From: an uncultured Bacteroidales bacterium
GTDB lineage: Bacteria > Bacteroidota > Bacteroidia > Bacteroidales > Lentimicrobiaceae
Assembly: GCA_937864935.1 (NCBI GenBank)
Contig: CALMDN010000307.1
Span: 1 to 7,227 of the forward strand
DNA length: 7,227 bases
Direction: 5' to 3'
Made by a program: the position numbers and the translations under genes. Shown piece after piece: positions 6,005-7,227 of this stretch. Positions within the stretch are counted from its first letter, which is position 1; every line of letters begins with the position of its first letter. The notes below the pieces were generated by a model. That model searched no databases and had not been told where the DNA came from. It saw only the letters and a list, made by a program, of their open reading frames with translations.

Positions 6005-6062
6005 TCAATCGTACTTCGTAAACCGTCAATCGTAAATTGTCGCTCTAAATTCGTATTTCAAT

Positions 6063-7088
6063 TTATCGGAACAGTGAAGCTATCTTTCCGATTTCGGGCT
6101 TAATGATTCCTTTCTCAGTAATGATTCCGGTGATAAACTCTGCCGGGGTAACATCAAAGGCCGGGTTGAATGCCTCCGAACCGGGATTGGTCACCCTGAT
6201 GGTGTGGATAATGCCCGCTCTGTCGGGACCAGTCTGATAGTTTATTTCATCGGCGCTGCGTTTCTCAATAACGATGCCTTTCCCATCCTTTAAATCCAGA
6301 TCAAAAGTTGAAAGGGGGGCTGCAATATAAAAGGGGACTCCGAAATGCCTTGCCAGGATAGCCTTTTCGAAGGTTCCGATTTTATTGGCAGCATCACCGT
6401 TGGCAGCGATCCTGTCGGCACCGGTGATAACCAGATCAATCATGCCTTTCGACATCAGATAAGCACCGGCATTGTCGGGCACGATGGAATGTTCTATGCC
6501 TTCGTTGGCCAGTTCCCAGGCGGTGAGCCGGGCTCCCTGACTGCGCGGACGGGTTTCATCAGCATAAACAAAGACCTGCTTGCCTCCGCGATGGGCCATG
6601 TATACCGGTGACAGCGCACTGCCGTAATCCACGAACCCCAGCCATCCGGCATTGCAATGGGTAAGCACCCTGGCACCATCTGATATCAGAGGTTCACCAA
6701 AACGTCCTATATCCCTGGCAGCTTCAGTGTTGGCCAGGGCCAGATGTTGTGCTTCGTCGACTGCCGCCTTGACAGAAATCTGCCCTGCGCTGAAAACCCT
6801 GTCTACCGCAAAAAAAAGATCCCTGGCAGTTGGCCGGGTAGCCCTTATCCTTTCAGCAGCAGCTACGGGATCATCGTCAGCGATAAAGGCCTGAGCCATG
6901 GCAAACCCGGCAGCAGCGCCAATCGCTCCTGCCCCCCTCACCGTCATGTCGCGGATGGCGGTACAGGTATCTTCACAACTGAAACACTTATGGATAGCAA
7001 AGGCAAAAGGAAGCTGGTTCTGATCGATCAGGTAAACAACCCCTTCATCGAAACGAACAGTAAGATAATCCTTGCCGGCTACTTTCAT
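6063..7088 (-). CDS. mtnA: S-methyl-5-thioribose-1-phosphate isomerase (eIF2B-like family)
   Basis: 341 residues from the ATG at 7088. MtnA converts 5-methylthioribose-1-phosphate to 5-methylthioribulose-1-phosphate in the cytoplasmic methionine salvage pathway. Diagnostic blocks appear in order: IRDMTVRGAGAIGAAAG (45-61), THCNAGWLGFVDYG with catalytic Cys145, ADETRPRSQGARLTAWEL, GADRIAANGDAANKIGTFEKA with catalytic Asp225, and VPFYIAAPLSTFD. The Cys-to-Asp distance of 80 matches B. subtilis MtnA (Cys160 and Asp240). The usual RGAP is RGAG here (Gly54). Archaeal ribose-1,5-bisphosphate isomerases share the fold, but the THCNAGWL and NGDxANKIGT blocks favour MtnA. The frame is open back to an ATG at 7142, but a promoter octamer sits inside the extra 18 codons and the family N-terminus starts at MKVAGKDY, so 7088 is preferred. 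No other methionine salvage gene is in the window, so it stands alone here. Confidence 0.93.
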   Translation of the reverse strand: MKVAGKDYLTVRFDEGVVYLIDQNQLPFAFAIHKCFSCEDTCTAIRDMTVRGAGAIGAAAGFAMAQAFIADDDPVAAAERIRATRPTARDLFFAVDRVFSAGQISVKAAVDEAQHLALANTEAARDIGRFGEPLISDGARVLTHCNAGWLGFVDYGSALSPVYMAHRGGKQVFVYADETRPRSQGARLTAWELANEGIEHSIVPDNAGAYLMSKGMIDLVITGADRIAANGDAANKIGTFEKAILARHFGVPFYIAAPLSTFDLDLKDGKGIVIEKRSADEINYQTGPDRAGIIHTIRVTNPGSEAFNPAFDVTPAEFITGIITEKGIIKPEIGKIASLFR

Positions 7089-7115
7089 TCTGTGATTTTG
7101 TTTTCTTGGAAGTAA

Positions 7116-7142
7116 CAAAAATATAAAACTAAGTGTTACCAA
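7116..7142 (-). promoter_or_regulatory. Candidate mtnA promoter
   Basis: TATTTTTG on the minus strand (7123 to 7116) matches TAnnTTTG exactly and is the same octamer as before the BNR gene. An upstream TTG is at 7142-7140, but the spacer is only 16 bases, shorter than the usual 19-20. Transcription would start near 7110, leaving about 22 bases before the ATG at 7088, too short for a SAM riboswitch. It lies just downstream of the neighbour's terminator, as expected for an independent transcript. Confidence 0.5.
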
Positions 7143-7153
7143 CCTGTCAGAAC

Positions 7154-7182
7154 AAAAAAGGCCGCCCTTGTGAGACGGCCTT
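7154..7182 (-). terminator. Rho-independent terminator of the gene at the right edge
   Basis: On the minus strand a perfect 7-base-pair stem AAGGCCG/CGGCCTT (7182-7176 with 7164-7158) encloses an 11-base loop and runs into TTTTTTG, a classic intrinsic terminator. It lies 20 bases past the stop codon at 7202-7204 and before the mtnA promoter, so it insulates mtnA from its upstream neighbour. On the plus strand the stem is followed by TTAAAT only, so it is mainly one-directional. Confidence 0.85.
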
Positions 7183-7201
7183 AAATATTATGATATTCAG
7201 A

Positions 7202-7227
7202 TTACAGTTTAACAGCCACACCGAGGT
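7202..7227 (-). CDS. C-terminal end of an unidentified gene (start off window)
   Basis: Only the last seven codons and the TAA stop (7204-7202) are visible, reading LGVAVKL. This frame is chosen because its stop sits 20 bases before a strong terminator. A second frame also stops nearby, after five codons (PRCGC), and the third stays open into the terminator, so the choice is likely but not certain. The alternating hydrophobic ending would suit the last strand of an outer-membrane beta-barrel, but seven residues cannot identify a family. Confidence 0.4.

Larger units (their letters stand above)
5771..6062. repeat. Gene-free intergenic repeat island between tag and mtnA
   Basis: 292 bases with no plausible gene on either strand. 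Short A/T-rich words recur. TAAAAAGTA occurs at 5786, 5827 and 5929, AGTTGGCA at 5873 and 5902, AAATCGT in tandem at 5916-5929, and CGTCAATCGTA at 6003 and 6024. There is one strong hairpin at 5801-5821 and a 31-base direct repeat at 5944-6004. The texture is like the low-complexity and palindromic filler often seen between Bacteroidota genes. It should hold the tag promoter and the mtnA 3' end, but no exact TAnnTTTG element or convincing terminator is seen. Confidence 0.7.

Noticed and set aside
5771..6062. CRISPR-like array in the repeat island
   Set aside because: The repeats are short, of several kinds and irregularly spaced. There are no uniform 25-40 base repeats with unique spacers and no cas genes.
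6744..7115. Plus-strand open frame of 123 codons
   Set aside because: Antisense to mtnA, with no recognisable protein features.
7089..7141. SAM riboswitch upstream of the methionine salvage gene
   Set aside because: The leader is only about 20-50 bases and has no conserved aptamer helices.
7089..7142. N-terminal extension of MtnA that looks like a short hydrophobic signal (MVTLSFIFLLL)
   Set aside because: MtnA is cytoplasmic, the extension overlaps an exact -7 promoter octamer, and the family begins at the downstream methionine.

Overview
The window looks like chromosomal DNA from a member of the Bacteroidota. Three signs support this. There is a secreted protein with a C-terminal type IX secretion (T9SS) sorting domain. 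Several genes have the Bacteroidota promoter pattern (TTG, about 20 bases, then TAnnTTTG). Gene starts lack Shine-Dalgarno sequences and have A/T-rich leaders instead. A Bacteroidales/Marinilabiliales-like relative is my guess from protein flavour, not a proven placement.

Layout from left to right. Positions 1-1589 (minus) hold the N-terminal 529 residues of a large exported BNR/Asp-box (VPS10/sortilin-like) beta-propeller protein; the rest lies off the left edge. A 137-bp divergent intergenic region (1590-1726) carries two apparently overlapping promoters and a perfect 14-bp palindrome. Positions 1727-2689 (plus) encode a T9SS cargo protein of unknown function. Positions 2794-3228 (plus) encode a universal stress protein behind a textbook promoter. 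Positions 3229-5082 (minus) encode a YgiQ-family radical SAM protein whose stop codon directly abuts that of the stress protein. After a short 16-bp tandem repeat comes tag (5213-5770, minus), a 3-methyladenine DNA glycosylase I. Positions 5771-6062 are a gene-free island of short repeats and small hairpins. Positions 6063-7088 (minus) encode MtnA, methylthioribose-1-phosphate isomerase, with its own promoter. At the right edge a rho-independent terminator follows the last codons of another minus-strand gene.

The genes do not form an obvious pathway or operon. Most appear to be separately transcribed single genes: two envelope or secreted proteins transcribed divergently, then a stress protein, a radical SAM enzyme, a DNA repair enzyme and a methionine-salvage enzyme. 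I see no phage, insertion sequence, CRISPR array, tRNA, rRNA or toxin-antitoxin pair, and no convincing new multi-gene system. The items most worth a second look are the divergent promoter/palindrome region, the probable leaderless GTG start of ygiQ, the repeat island, and single-residue departures from family motifs in the stress protein, Tag and MtnA.
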